Positions 34,426 to 42,668 of a stretch of DNA of 47,070 nucleotides are shown here, one piece after another (the stretch's first letter is position 1; the number at the start of each line of letters is the position of its first letter). The DNA lies in the IMG/VR virus record IMGVR_UViG_3300005613_000111, positions 1 through 47,070 of that record, one strand, 5' to 3'. The notes beneath the pieces are model-generated. The model was not told the origin of the DNA. It saw nothing but the letters and a program-made list of their open reading frames with translations, and ran no database searches. This DNA comes from a virus. Made by a program: the position numbers and the translations under genes.

Positions 34426-34599
34426 TTAGAGCCCGTAGAAGCGTCTGTGGTTTGCTCTCTTGCGCTTTGATTCTTTTTCAATTGCCTCAATATCCTCCGC
34501 AATAGTTTCTTCAAAGACTTCTTCTTCTTTTTCAACCTCTTCCACCTCTTCTAGTTCTTCTAACTCATCAAACTCAAAATCATCAAATTCTTGTGTCAT
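34426..34599 (-). CDS. Very acidic small protein (57 residues)
   Basis: A short gene beginning MTQEFDDFEFDELEELEEVE, with about 24 Asp/Glu in 57 residues, and ending in a basic tail (SKRKRANHRRFYGL). The ribosome site GGGAGG lies eight bases before ATG, and a candidate phage promoter lies just upstream (34611-34634), so expression is likely. It is not recognised. The strong charge split (acidic helix, basic tail) could suit a DNA-mimic, assembly chaperone or packaging accessory. By position it is the first gene of the internal-protein operon. Confidence 0.7.
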   Translation of the reverse strand: MTQEFDDFEFDELEELEEVEEVEKEEEVFEETIAEDIEAIEKESKRKRANHRRFYGL

Positions 34600-34610
34600 T
34601 TGGAATACCT

Positions 34611-34634
34611 CCCATCTATTGTATTAGTTCCTAG
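34611..34634 (-). promoter_or_regulatory. Candidate phage RNAP promoter upstream of internal-protein operon
   Basis: The minus strand contains CTAGGAACTAATACAATAGA, nearly identical to the element before module B tail tubular A (CTAGGAACTAATACAGTAGA). It would drive the 57-residue gene and the gp13- to gp16-like genes. A small hairpin TGTTAC/GTAACA lies upstream at 34694-34711. Confidence 0.55.
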
Positions 34635-34721
34635 ATGAGAGGGTGTTTTAGATTATAAAAGTTTTCAAAGAGCGTTACCGTTTAGGTGAAGTTTGTTACT
34701 TTATCGTAACATAGTATTTAC

Positions 34722-35138
34722 CTAGTACGGGGGGTAGCAGTATTCAACGGATATAGAACCATTAGAAGTAATGTAATGAGGGTGTAGATTCCTTGAGTCG
34801 TAGTATCCACTACACTCTACAGAGCCCTCCAAGTTGTAGCCAAAGCGAGTATCATAACAATATAGTGTATAAATCTGAGAGGAGTAGCCAGTATGAGAAG
34901 TAGAGATACTATCACCATAGTTAGTACCCTGAACAGCAAATCCTGGACCACCAGTATCACCAGCTAGAATGTTTCCTCCACTACTATGTCCTCCACTATA
35001 GCTACTGCCTCGACTTCCACTTGAATAGCTATACCTTCTGCTGGTAGTATCGTTTATTTTAACAGAGTAAATAAATAAACCAATTAAAGGCAGAAATGCA
35101 TGCAGGATGCCCATAATAAGCCCAGGTGTCTTTTTCAA
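34722..35138 (-). CDS. Exported or membrane-anchored Ser/Gly/Tyr-rich protein
   Basis: 138 residues. The N-terminus (MKKTPGLIMGILHAFLPLIG, continuing LFIYSV) is a signal sequence or membrane anchor. The remainder is low-complexity Ser/Gly/Tyr (SSGSRGSSYSGGHSSGG) with three cysteines (YCYD, ECSG, YCYP) and no recognised domain. It is the last gene of the small cassette driven by the sigma70-like promoter at 35855-35884. Early-expressed phage membrane proteins often block superinfection or modify the envelope. That role is only an inference. Confidence 0.68.
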   Translation of the reverse strand: MKKTPGLIMGILHAFLPLIGLFIYSVKINDTTSRRYSYSSGSRGSSYSGGHSSGGNILAGDTGGPGFAVQGTNYGDSISTSHTGYSSQIYTLYCYDTRFGYNLEGSVECSGYYDSRNLHPHYITSNGSISVEYCYPPY

Positions 35139-35144
35139 CTGTAT

Positions 35145-35327
35145 TTACTCCTCTTCGTCGTAGCCACCATACTCATACTCAGGGAAGGAATCTTCTTCAA
35201 AGTTATTGATGTCGGCTTCGTAATACAGCTCTTGAATGTCGTCATCAGTAGCATCTACAGGAACCTCAATCTCCTTGAAGATAGAATAAACCTTATAGGC
35301 ACGAAGAGTAATAGTTTTAGTTTCCAT
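35145..35327 (-). CDS. Small acidic protein, paralogue of the next upstream gene
   Basis: 60 residues. The start METKTITLRAYKVYSIFKEI and the central E-V-P-V/D...ELYYEADINNFEED resemble the neighbouring 55-residue protein (MTTITIQATSVETFECEMEV... EYIQEHIYDTNWNTED). Both are a short beta-beta-alpha-like unit with an acidic end; this one finishes in EEE with Tyr/Gly repeats. It is not recognised. The start follows the upstream stop by one base. Confidence 0.66.
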   Translation of the reverse strand: METKTITLRAYKVYSIFKEIEVPVDATDDDIQELYYEADINNFEEDSFPEYEYGGYDEEE

Positions 35328-35328
35328 G

Positions 35329-35496
35329 TTAGTTCACTTGGTCAATCGTGATTTCTTGGTCTTCGGTGTTCCAGTTCGTATCGTAAATGTGTTCTTGGAT
35401 GTATTCTTCTAGTTCAGCTCCTTCGAGGCCATCAGGGACTTCCATCTCGCACTCAAAGGTTTCAACAGAAGTAGCTTGGATAGTAATAGTAGTCAT
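35329..35496 (-). CDS. Small acidic protein, paralogue of the next downstream gene
   Basis: 55 residues from the ATG at 35496 (MTTITIQATSVETFECEMEV). That start lies one base after the upstream stop codon and aligns with the start of the 60-residue paralogue. A longer frame opening at 35529 would overlap the upstream gene and adds a segment with no counterpart, so the shorter start is preferred. Function is unknown. It is the second gene of the small cassette. Confidence 0.66.
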   Translation of the reverse strand: MTTITIQATSVETFECEMEVPDGLEGAELEEYIQEHIYDTNWNTEDQEITIDQVN

Positions 35497-35497
35497 T

Positions 35498-35806
35498 TTA
35501 GTTCTGGGTGAAGAAGGGGTGACTTTCAAGGAACGCTACGAACTCTTCATCAACAGTATCCTTACCATGGTGCTCGATACAGAATTTGAGCGCAATGATA
35601 AAGTCAAGGCTATCAACGATCATCGTATCATCTTCATATCGAACAAAATCATCCAGATCCATAGCACCTTCACCATAAACCATAAGGGTTAGAGTATAGA
35701 TCAGATAACCAAGATCAGGCTCCTCACTCTCAACAATATAGTCTTCGTGGGTAAGAGTGTCGATACGATCAATAAGTTGCTGGTCAGTCAGTTCAGTGGT
35801 GTTCAT
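35498..35806 (-). CDS. Acidic protein, first gene of small cassette
   Basis: 102 residues, strongly acidic, helical, with no known domain (MNTTELTDQQLIDRIDTLTH start; LDDFVRYEDDTMIVDSLDF in the middle). It is the first gene behind a well-formed sigma70-like promoter (35855-35884), and a terminator (35947-35988) insulates it from terminase transcription upstream. The cassette therefore looks like a moron or an early unit read by host RNA polymerase. Confidence 0.68.
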   Translation of the reverse strand: MNTTELTDQQLIDRIDTLTHEDYIVESEEPDLGYLIYTLTLMVYGEGAMDLDDFVRYEDDTMIVDSLDFIIALKFCIEHHGKDTVDEEFVAFLESHPFFTQN

Positions 35807-35854
35807 TTTTGTATTTCTCTACTTGTTAGGGGTTATCGTTCGTTTGTACGGGGT

Positions 35855-35884
35855 ATTATACCACAGGTCGGCTGGTATTGGCAA
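35855..35884 (-). promoter_or_regulatory. Sigma70-type promoter of small cassette
   Basis: On the minus strand, TTGCCA (35879-35884) and a perfect TATAAT (35855-35860) are separated by 18 bases. The predicted start lies about 40 bases before the 102-residue gene. It is the best host-type promoter in the window. Confidence 0.8.
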
Positions 35885-35946
35885 GGATTTCTGTGATAAT
35901 CTTTTCCCCCAAAACATATACAGCGACTCCGCGCATAAAACAAAAA

Positions 35947-35988
35947 AGTAACCTAACGCAAGCCAACAGGGTCAAGCATTAGGTTACT
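35947..35988 (-). terminator. Terminator downstream of terminase (B)
   Basis: A perfect 10-bp inverted repeat AGTAACCTAA / TTAGGTTACT with a 22-base loop, followed on the minus strand by TTTTTGTTTT. It ends the head-module B transcript. The 100 bases between it and the terminase stop are AT-rich and contain four ACTAT units on the minus strand, function unknown. Confidence 0.7.
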
Positions 35989-36105
35989 AATATAAAGGTA
36001 TATCTAATAGTATATATAGTATTGATAGTGAGGGTATAGTAATAAAAAATCAAATAAACTTATATATACATTATATAAAAGCTACAATCTCCAGATTCTT
36101 AAGGA

Positions 36106-37773
36106 TTATCTTCGTTTTCTTAGAGCGTTCCCATAATTGAAACTCTGATTCATAGTATGTTTGCTGATTCCGTACCGAACAAAAGAGTTAGAATGAATGA
36201 TACTATCGAGTTCGTGCTGGAATAGTCTCTTATCATAATCTTTCTTTACATCTTGTTCTGATACAGCTAACTGCTGTTTTAGGAAGTCCAACCCTATACC
36301 TAGAGCATCTACCCTATCGTCGTTATTACTATAGATGTTATCCATATCAATGGACATAGCTTGTTGCCACATATTATACTGGGGATTTTCTACTTCCTTA
36401 TTGAACCACTTTCTATCCGCCACTAGTTTTCCTGCTGTTAGGAATGGTTCTATTACTTCTATTAGTCTTCTACTTTTCTTTCCCTTTGTGATTATATCCA
36501 GGACTCCTATATCATCAGCGTGGTGTTCTTTTATGTACTTGATCATTAACTCGGTGAACATTCCGCCACCATAGTTTCTTTCGATTACTATAGTGCTAAC
36601 CTTATTCTTTTTGGCTACATTGATCATTTCTACCATCGTCTCTTCACCGTAGCCGTCCCTGCTATAGTAGCTGTCCATTATAAATACTCGGCCACCAAGT
36701 GTCTTTAGTACGACTGCTACAGCCTCGTCCAAACCTCGCCCTGCTGGATCTACCGCCATAATCGCATTATCGTAGAACTCACTAAATTGATCTGCTGGTC
36801 TATAGACTCTGTGTAGATATTGTCCTGTCTGCATCTCTCCAGCATCTTCATAAATAAGATTAGCTCTCTCAGAATCACAGTCTGTTACATATAGATACTT
36901 TGTTTGTAGAGGGAATCTCTCCGCATCCGTAAGATCGGTTGACAGCATGTATTGTAGCTGAAATAAACTATTACCATAAGCCTCTCTTCGTGATTCTATA
37001 TCCTCTGGAGTGAATCGTTGTACCTCTGTGATTGTATGTATTACTCCTGGGTTCTCCTGCCTTATTTTATCCAGATATGGAGCTAGATTTTCATAGCTGA
37101 ATGATGGAAAGAAGATGGGGTACTTGAGAGTCTTGAATCCATCCAGGTTATTGTAGATACTGAATCTACTTTGGGGTGTACCAATGATATAGATCTTACC
37201 TCCTGGAAGAAGGAGAGCATTGGCTTCACGCATAGCCTCACTTAGTTTAGTTCTAGCTGCTTCAGTTGTAGAGTTACTTGTAATCTCTACGTCGTCATAA
37301 ATGACTCGTGTTGCTCTCGCTCCTGTTACTTGACCACCAATCCCGACTGCTTTTAGAGAAGCAAACTGACTAGGCTTACTACCCACGATATCAAATCCGT
37401 ACACACTAGTCCTATGCTTGCGGTTTTGGACGCTTGTATCAATGAGGTGTCTAAGTACAGGAGTTTTTTTGATAACATCTTTAGCGAACCTGACAAAATC
37501 CTTAGCCCTAGGCGCACTAGCAGAGACGACGACCACCTTTTCATCAGGATCGTTGTAGAGTACCCATATAGCATATAAAGCAAGTAGATACGATTTACCA
37601 AAGCCCCTAAAGCAAGATAGGAATAAACGAGGATGTTGCTCATATTGTAGAACCCTACAGAAGTCTTTTTGTAACTCTGTGAGAGGACCAAGTTGTAGGG
37701 TGGTTCTAAAGATTACATCAGCGAAGAAAACAAAGTCTTCGCGCATCTTTTGTTTTAGTTCTTCTACTTCCAT
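36106..37773 (-). CDS. Terminase large subunit (DNA packaging ATPase/nuclease), module B
   Basis: Motor that translocates DNA into the procapsid through the portal and cuts concatemers. The 555 residues are near T7 gp19 (586). Walker A is FRGFGKS (about 55-61). Walker B is ATRVIYDDVEI (about 160-170). The coupling segment is IYIIGTPQSRFSIYN. The RNase H-like nuclease domain starts with MAVDPAGRGLDEAVAV (about 340), continues with VFIMDSYY and IVIERNYGGG, and ends with the catalytic-type NNDDRVDALGIGLDFL. It directly follows tail tubular B (1-nt overlap), unlike T7, where terminase follows the fibre genes. No separate small subunit is recognised. Confidence 0.95.
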   Translation of the reverse strand: MEVEELKQKMREDFVFFADVIFRTTLQLGPLTELQKDFCRVLQYEQHPRLFLSCFRGFGKSYLLALYAIWVLYNDPDEKVVVVSASAPRAKDFVRFAKDVIKKTPVLRHLIDTSVQNRKHRTSVYGFDIVGSKPSQFASLKAVGIGGQVTGARATRVIYDDVEITSNSTTEAARTKLSEAMREANALLLPGGKIYIIGTPQSRFSIYNNLDGFKTLKYPIFFPSFSYENLAPYLDKIRQENPGVIHTITEVQRFTPEDIESRREAYGNSLFQLQYMLSTDLTDAERFPLQTKYLYVTDCDSERANLIYEDAGEMQTGQYLHRVYRPADQFSEFYDNAIMAVDPAGRGLDEAVAVVLKTLGGRVFIMDSYYSRDGYGEETMVEMINVAKKNKVSTIVIERNYGGGMFTELMIKYIKEHHADDIGVLDIITKGKKSRRLIEVIEPFLTAGKLVADRKWFNKEVENPQYNMWQQAMSIDMDNIYSNNDDRVDALGIGLDFLKQQLAVSEQDVKKDYDKRLFQHELDSIIHSNSFVRYGISKHTMNQSFNYGNALRKRR

Positions 37774-40697
37774 TACCTAGTGTGTCGTTTTTGCCCTTCA
37801 CTAATGCTATATTCAAAGTTGATCAGATTGAATGGAACAAAAGTATCGTTAGTAATATAAACTCTACAATCTCTGTTTCTAGACTGTACAAAACAAGAAG
37901 CAAAGTCTGTTGGGTTTATAGCACTATCCAGGTTTTTAGTGTTCAGCGTGTTAGATGTATAGGTTTTTACATAACTCTTCCCATTATCTACAATCGCTGA
38001 CATATCAAAAGTTTGATAATTGTTTTGATCAAAACTTACCAAGAACTCGTCAATAACTACTTGATCATTTACAACTGGTCCTTGTCCTTGACGGCTTTGT
38101 GGATAGAATCTTGAGAAACCAATCCTTGAAGTAAATGCTCTACCAAATACCATATTTCTGGATGTAGTATCTCCTTCTACTACAAAGGTAGTTGATGTTA
38201 TATCATTGAAGTTTACTGTTTGTTTTGTATCTTCGTCTACTGCTACCCAGCCACTAGTCTCTGTTTCAAATGGAATGGTATAAGTAGTTTCATCATTTAT
38301 GCTGTCATAACTTCCTGTACCTAAAGTACCCGAAGTTAGTTTTACATCTAGATAAGCATCATCAAAGTTAGGATCTTTTTCTAGAGTCAATAACATTCTG
38401 TGCTTGCCTTCATACAGACCAACAATTTGAATAATGTCATCAACATATTTCATGCTTTCTATTTCAATGTCATTTAGTGTATAGCGATGCCAAGCACTTA
38501 TGAGTCCCCTAGCCTGATCTACCTTGATCGTGTATGTTATAATTTCTCCTAAATCATTATCCGTTACAATAGCTACCGTGTCTTGCCCGTTTGTAGTAAC
38601 TACTTGAATATTACCTTTTAGAATGTTTGGAGCTTTCTCTGTTACATCTCTACCTAGATAGTTTAGCTTGAAATCTCTTTCTATAATTTCATGTAAAAAG
38701 TTTCTTCTTCTTCTTTTCTCAAAGAAGTACAAGCGATCTCCTAGAACAAAAGGTCTGACTTGTGTATTAGATCTATAGGCTGTAGCTAGAGTAAAGTTTA
38801 CAGATTCAGGAGTAAGACTTGGCTCTCCAATAAGAGCGAACTGTCCTTCTTTAGAGAATACTAGCAAAGTGTTTTTATAGCTTACAGCATTGTAAAGCTC
38901 TCTTGTAATATTATCACCAGTCTGAACCTCAATTGGTGCTGTATCTAGAATATCCTGAACAGTAATACGGAAGAAATTAAATAGCTCACCAAACTCTGAT
39001 AGGGTTACTGCGTCTCTAGAGATAAAGGCTAATCTATTTCTATGTAGAACCATATCATTGATTGGGTTATCAATAAAGCTGGGGACTGGATTTGTAACAT
39101 CATCTCCTGCTTCTCTTTCCCCATATTTGAACTTCTTGTAAGTCTTTGCTACTACATTCACAGCAGGATAATAAGGACCAGCACCTGTTCCTGTTTCTGT
39201 GGTATATGTGATATGGTCAGATACAGCAGTTTCAGAGATGCGAATCTTGGTGTTCCCGTCAATCTCTTTTACATAGTATTCCCGATCTGGTAAAATAGAC
39301 GAAGGGAAAGTAGCAGAAACCTGGGCAGCTTCTATATCAAGATTCGTTCCAGATACATAAGAAAGCTGGACACGATCTCCTACTACAAAATCATGAGTAG
39401 AAGTACCACTAAAAGTAAGCCACCCATTAGGACCATCAGAGAAGAAACTTGTAGTATTATCAGGAGTATCGTTATTGTCTACAGAGAACGCATCTCCATC
39501 CATCTTGTTTACCAGGAATGAACCATCAGGTCTTTGAACAATAACATGAGGCATTGTGGCTGTATCAAACTTGTACTTGAGACTAAACCCAGCACACTCT
39601 CTCCAGGCTCCTAGATCATTTAGAGTAACATCAACACCTGAGTTATCATATCCAGGATCAATACTACCTGTTGTTCCTGTTACTTGAGAGTCATAACTGT
39701 ATTGAGATTCTTGTGAAAATGCTTCTTTCACAAACCTTACATAAAAATCATCACTCAAATCTGATTTATTACCAAGAATTCTGATAATAGGAGTCTCATC
39801 AGGCATATCCAAAGGAAGATCAAAAAGGTTATTTGCTGTCTTCCACATGAGAATAAGACCATCATCACCAAGTCCATCAGCAACATTGAAGTTCTCAAAA
39901 GGTGCTCCATCAGTAGTAAAGATTCTTACTGTACTTCCTGTACTTTTAGTTGCTGATACTTCTATACCAGACCAGTTAGCATAAGCCTCTGTAAGACTAC
40001 CAGCAGGACCTGAGTTTACTGTTGATGTATTGTTGATGGTTGCCATTATATAAATGGCTAGAGCTTCTGTATTGATTCCTAGTAAGTGATAAAAGCCATC
40101 TGCGTTTCTTTTATTCTGTTCTCCAGCAGCATCTGGCCCCGTTTGAATCTGTCCATAATAGGCTTCACCACTAAGATTGAACCACCACTTGAAAGGGATA
40201 TAACCGTATTGAGCTTGTTTTACAAATAGATATGCTACAGATCCATCAGCAGGATCTGTAAGCTCTGGAGACATTCTTGTAACAACATCTCTTCTGTTTA
40301 CTACAACACCATCACCGATTGTTACAGTATTGAATACATCCCTTGGGTTTTCTATACCCCCTCCAGTACCTGAAAAATAGGTAGAAGCATCTAATGAACC
40401 ATACTTGATAGAACGCTGAACACCACTATTATCATAAATCTTGACAGCAGATCCATCCATCACCATGAAGTAATGTTCATCTTCTGACTTGATAAAAGTG
40501 TGGACATAAGCATTGTTTGCGCTTACATCCATTTCAAGAGCAGATACATAAACTGAACCATTTCTTTTGTACATGCCATCTTCTAGACTGACATCACAAT
40601 TTAGAACATCTTGAAATTCATTTAGTGCTCTTAGTCTTTCAGACTTTTGACTAATTCCACCATAAAGGTTTGGTACTGTTACAGGTTGTATTGCCAT
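37773..40697 (-). CDS. Tail tubular protein B / nozzle (T7 gp12-like), module B
   Basis: 974 residues, collinear with the copy at 227-3163. Both share MAIQPVT-V/I-PNLYGGISQKSERLR and most of residues 1-160, 390-460 and 570-870. The stretch about 160-350 is strongly diverged with small gaps. In T7 the nozzle inserts carry contacts to fibres and the outer membrane, so the variable part may reflect adsorption differences. The start is two bases after the tail tubular A stop, and the stop overlaps the terminase start. Confidence 0.92.
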   Translation of the reverse strand: MAIQPVTVPNLYGGISQKSERLRALNEFQDVLNCDVSLEDGMYKRNGSVYVSALEMDVSANNAYVHTFIKSEDEHYFMVMDGSAVKIYDNSGVQRSIKYGSLDASTYFSGTGGGIENPRDVFNTVTIGDGVVVNRRDVVTRMSPELTDPADGSVAYLFVKQAQYGYIPFKWWFNLSGEAYYGQIQTGPDAAGEQNKRNADGFYHLLGINTEALAIYIMATINNTSTVNSGPAGSLTEAYANWSGIEVSATKSTGSTVRIFTTDGAPFENFNVADGLGDDGLILMWKTANNLFDLPLDMPDETPIIRILGNKSDLSDDFYVRFVKEAFSQESQYSYDSQVTGTTGSIDPGYDNSGVDVTLNDLGAWRECAGFSLKYKFDTATMPHVIVQRPDGSFLVNKMDGDAFSVDNNDTPDNTTSFFSDGPNGWLTFSGTSTHDFVVGDRVQLSYVSGTNLDIEAAQVSATFPSSILPDREYYVKEIDGNTKIRISETAVSDHITYTTETGTGAGPYYPAVNVVAKTYKKFKYGEREAGDDVTNPVPSFIDNPINDMVLHRNRLAFISRDAVTLSEFGELFNFFRITVQDILDTAPIEVQTGDNITRELYNAVSYKNTLLVFSKEGQFALIGEPSLTPESVNFTLATAYRSNTQVRPFVLGDRLYFFEKRRRRNFLHEIIERDFKLNYLGRDVTEKAPNILKGNIQVVTTNGQDTVAIVTDNDLGEIITYTIKVDQARGLISAWHRYTLNDIEIESMKYVDDIIQIVGLYEGKHRMLLTLEKDPNFDDAYLDVKLTSGTLGTGSYDSINDETTYTIPFETETSGWVAVDEDTKQTVNFNDITSTTFVVEGDTTSRNMVFGRAFTSRIGFSRFYPQSRQGQGPVVNDQVVIDEFLVSFDQNNYQTFDMSAIVDNGKSYVKTYTSNTLNTKNLDSAINPTDFASCFVQSRNRDCRVYITNDTFVPFNLINFEYSISEGQKRHTR

Positions 40698-40699
40698 GA

Positions 40700-41296
40700 T
40701 TATCGTCTGCTATTTCTTCCACCCATTCTTGGGCTCTTCCAAGTTCTATAAGTGTCGTACTGCCTAAGAACATTATAATCACCCTGATCAAACTCCCATC
40801 TCTGCCACATATCATATGCTAATCTTTCCTCAAAAGCTAAAGCGTTTAGGTGCTGAGAAGGTCCAAATAGCTTTAAATATAACCTACGAGCACCAGACAT
40901 TATAGCATATCTTTTTATAATCTCTGGGAGATCTGTAAACTCTAGATAATACTGAACTTCAAACTCCTTAGCTCCATTCCAGACAAAGGTTTTATCAGAT
41001 AGATTATATAGTCTATCTCCTTTTATAATGACCTGAGTACTAGGATCATCAACTAGCTCTACATTATAAATATCTTCTGTGACATAAATAAAGCCTTCGC
41101 TATCAGGAGTTAATGTAACCTTTTCATAGATATTATGAAAACACTCTTGAACTGCTATATGTTTTAGTACCTCATCTAAGGTTTGTTCAGCAGAAATAGC
41201 GTCTTGACGAAGGGGATCATCAAGGCTTGCTATGGTATTCACGCCTATTAGACTCAGCATTTCATTGATAGCATCTATTCTTGTAGTTCTTGACAT
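40700..41296 (-). CDS. Tail tubular protein A / adaptor (T7 gp11-like), module B
   Basis: 198 residues, the same length as the copy at 3167-3763. The starts are alike (MSRTTRIDAINE...SL-x-GVNTIASLDDP), as are the core YEKVTLTPDS-x-GFIYV-x-x-DIYNV and the ending WE-F/Y-DQGDYN. The C-terminal 25 residues and the stretch around 100-130 differ clearly. It is among the less conserved structural pairs, perhaps because it contacts the variable portal C-terminus and nozzle. A candidate phage promoter lies eight bases upstream. Confidence 0.9.
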   Translation of the reverse strand: MSRTTRIDAINEMLSLIGVNTIASLDDPLRQDAISAEQTLDEVLKHIAVQECFHNIYEKVTLTPDSEGFIYVTEDIYNVELVDDPSTQVIIKGDRLYNLSDKTFVWNGAKEFEVQYYLEFTDLPEIIKRYAIMSGARRLYLKLFGPSQHLNALAFEERLAYDMWQRWEFDQGDYNVLRQYDTYRTWKSPRMGGRNSRR

Positions 41297-41303
41297 AGTT
41301 AGT

Positions 41304-41325
41304 CCTCTACTGTATTAGTTCCTAG
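41304..41325 (-). promoter_or_regulatory. Candidate phage RNAP promoter upstream of tail tubular A (B)
   Basis: The minus strand contains CTAGGAACTAATACAGTAGA, followed by GG. It occupies the same position as 3772-3792 in module A and is nearly identical to 34611-34634. Confidence 0.56.
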
Positions 41326-41334
41326 TAAAGCAAA

Positions 41335-41365
41335 AGGGCCAACCTAGAAAAACTAAGTTGACCCT
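41335..41365 (-). terminator. Hairpin terminator after capsid gene (B)
   Basis: The stem AGGG-CAAC-TAG / CTA-GTTG-CCCT has two C/A mismatches and an AAAAA loop. On the minus strand it is followed by TTTTGCTTTAC. It sits where module A has an unrelated hairpin (3798-3823), so the structure is kept while the sequence has been replaced. Confidence 0.7.
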
Positions 41366-41408
41366 CAGCGAAGTTACACGAAAGGCGTATTGCCTCAACG
41401 CAGGTTCT
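41366..41408 (-). promoter_or_regulatory. Conserved capsid 3' UTR element (B)
   Basis: 43 bases identical to 3825-3867, including an AGGC-AATAC-GCCT hairpin on the minus strand. They are flanked by a diverged terminator on one side and the capsid stop codon (TGA here, TAA in A) on the other. Confidence 0.6.
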
Positions 41409-41409
41409 A

Positions 41410-42498
41410 TCAGGCGCTAGTTAGCTTTACAGCAGCATCAGTACGCAGGGGTGCGATACCGCAAGCCATCTTAGCAACGAAAAGGTTTCCTTGGTTTTGA
41501 ATCATGTACTCAGACTCAACCTGAAGGTCTTTTAGCTTTACCATACCAGCGGCGCTCTTGTGAGCAACAACACCATGAACATTGGTGAGGTTTACTTTGA
41601 GTATGGTATTACGAACACCAGATTCGGTAGTGTTCATGTTGATTCCGAATCCACCATTGTTGGTGACGATGACTGGAATACCAGCAACCATCAGGACTCG
41701 ACCCTCAGCGAAGTCTCCGTTACCCATGCTGTAGTCGCGGCTGAGAAGAGCAGCGTAGCTATCACCACCAATACCACCAGCAGCACGAAGGAGCAGGTAG
41801 TACATGGATGGGGGAAGAACGCAGAAACGCTCATCAGATGGGACATCGTACTCATCTAGAAGCTGGGCAGCAGTAATAATACCAGAAGCACAGGAATCAG
41901 CCTGAGTAGCGATGTTACCATCAGTAACTTTCTGACCACCACGAAGAGCACCAGTACGAGTAGTATCATCAGCAGCGGCTACAAGAGCACGAACAGCCAT
42001 GTTATCTACACGACGGGCAATAGCCTTACCAAGCTCAGAAGTATAGGTGCTACGAAGATCGTAGTGAGCACGAACCTCTTCAAGATCATCAATGAAAACA
42101 GAAGCAATCATGAGATCGTCAATGAGGATCTGCTTCTGCTCTGCACCAAGATTTGAGAGGTAGTCGTAGGTAGCAGTTTGGTAAGGAATTGGAAGACCAG
42201 CACTAGCGTTGAGTCCAGCACTAACATCAACATACTGCTCTGCGGTGTTGGTGCTATCTAGAATGTCCTCTCCTGGCTTGTGGTGACGAGCGAAGGCTCT
42301 ACCGTGAATAGGGAAGCTAGATGACCTACCATGTGGGATGGTTCTAGTCATGATTCGAGGGGCAACCTCGATTTGCTTTTCAAAAGCGGCTAGGACTTCA
42401 CCACCAAACAGACGAAGCCAAAGGCCAACATCGGTAGAAGTGCCGTCCCAAACATTACCGTCATTACGGCCTGCAAGGGGGTATTGAATATCAGTCAT
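41410..42498 (-). CDS. Major capsid protein (T7 gp10-like, HK97 fold), module B
   Basis: 362 residues, matching module A over long uninterrupted blocks (for example FEKQIEVAPRIMTRTIPHGR and LPPSMYYLLLRAAGGIGGDS). Substitutions fall in four clusters near residues 15-27, 87-123, 175-181 and 285-310, which suggests exposed loops or inter-capsomer contacts. One residue is inserted near 177 and one deleted near 295, so total length is unchanged. The ribosome site AAAGGAGATAATAAA is the same as in A. Codon use is GC-richer than that of neighbours. Confidence 0.95.
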   Translation of the reverse strand: MTDIQYPLAGRNDGNVWDGTSTDVGLWLRLFGGEVLAAFEKQIEVAPRIMTRTIPHGRSSSFPIHGRAFARHHKPGEDILDSTNTAEQYVDVSAGLNASAGLPIPYQTATYDYLSNLGAEQKQILIDDLMIASVFIDDLEEVRAHYDLRSTYTSELGKAIARRVDNMAVRALVAAADDTTRTGALRGGQKVTDGNIATQADSCASGIITAAQLLDEYDVPSDERFCVLPPSMYYLLLRAAGGIGGDSYAALLSRDYSMGNGDFAEGRVLMVAGIPVIVTNNGGFGINMNTTESGVRNTILKVNLTNVHGVVAHKSAAGMVKLKDLQVESEYMIQNQGNLFVAKMACGIAPLRTDAAVKLTSA

Positions 42499-42647
42499 TT
42501 TATTATCTCCTTTATTATGACTTTTGGTTATGCCTCAAAGGGCACTTAGAAAAAAACGATTTGATTTTACCCAAACCACTTCTTTCTGCTACCATAACAA
42601 AGGTGTCCCTCGCAAGGGGCTTCATCGCTAACAGATAAAGCGTGGGT
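42499..42647 (-). promoter_or_regulatory. Structured capsid 5' leader (B)
   Basis: Same layout as in module A: CGCT/AGCG at 42626-42642, CCCT-CGCA-AGGG at 42607-42618 and TGCC/GGCA at 42531-42544, then the ribosome site. The segment between the second and third hairpins is diverged, while hairpins one and two are kept in sequence. Confidence 0.6.
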
Positions 42648-42668
42648 TACTCAATATCTAGTTCCTAT
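42648..42668 (-). promoter_or_regulatory. Candidate phage RNAP promoter upstream of capsid (B)
   Basis: The minus strand reads ATAGGAACTAGATATTGAGT, starting one base after the HNH stop codon. Module A has ATAGGAATTTATATTATGAG directly after the scaffold stop. The endonuclease insertion has therefore left the element intact. Confidence 0.5.

Noticed and set aside
35329-35529. Longer start (66 residues) for the 55-residue protein
   Set aside because: It would overlap the upstream gene by 32 bases. The internal ATG at 35496 follows that gene's stop directly and matches the paralogue's start.
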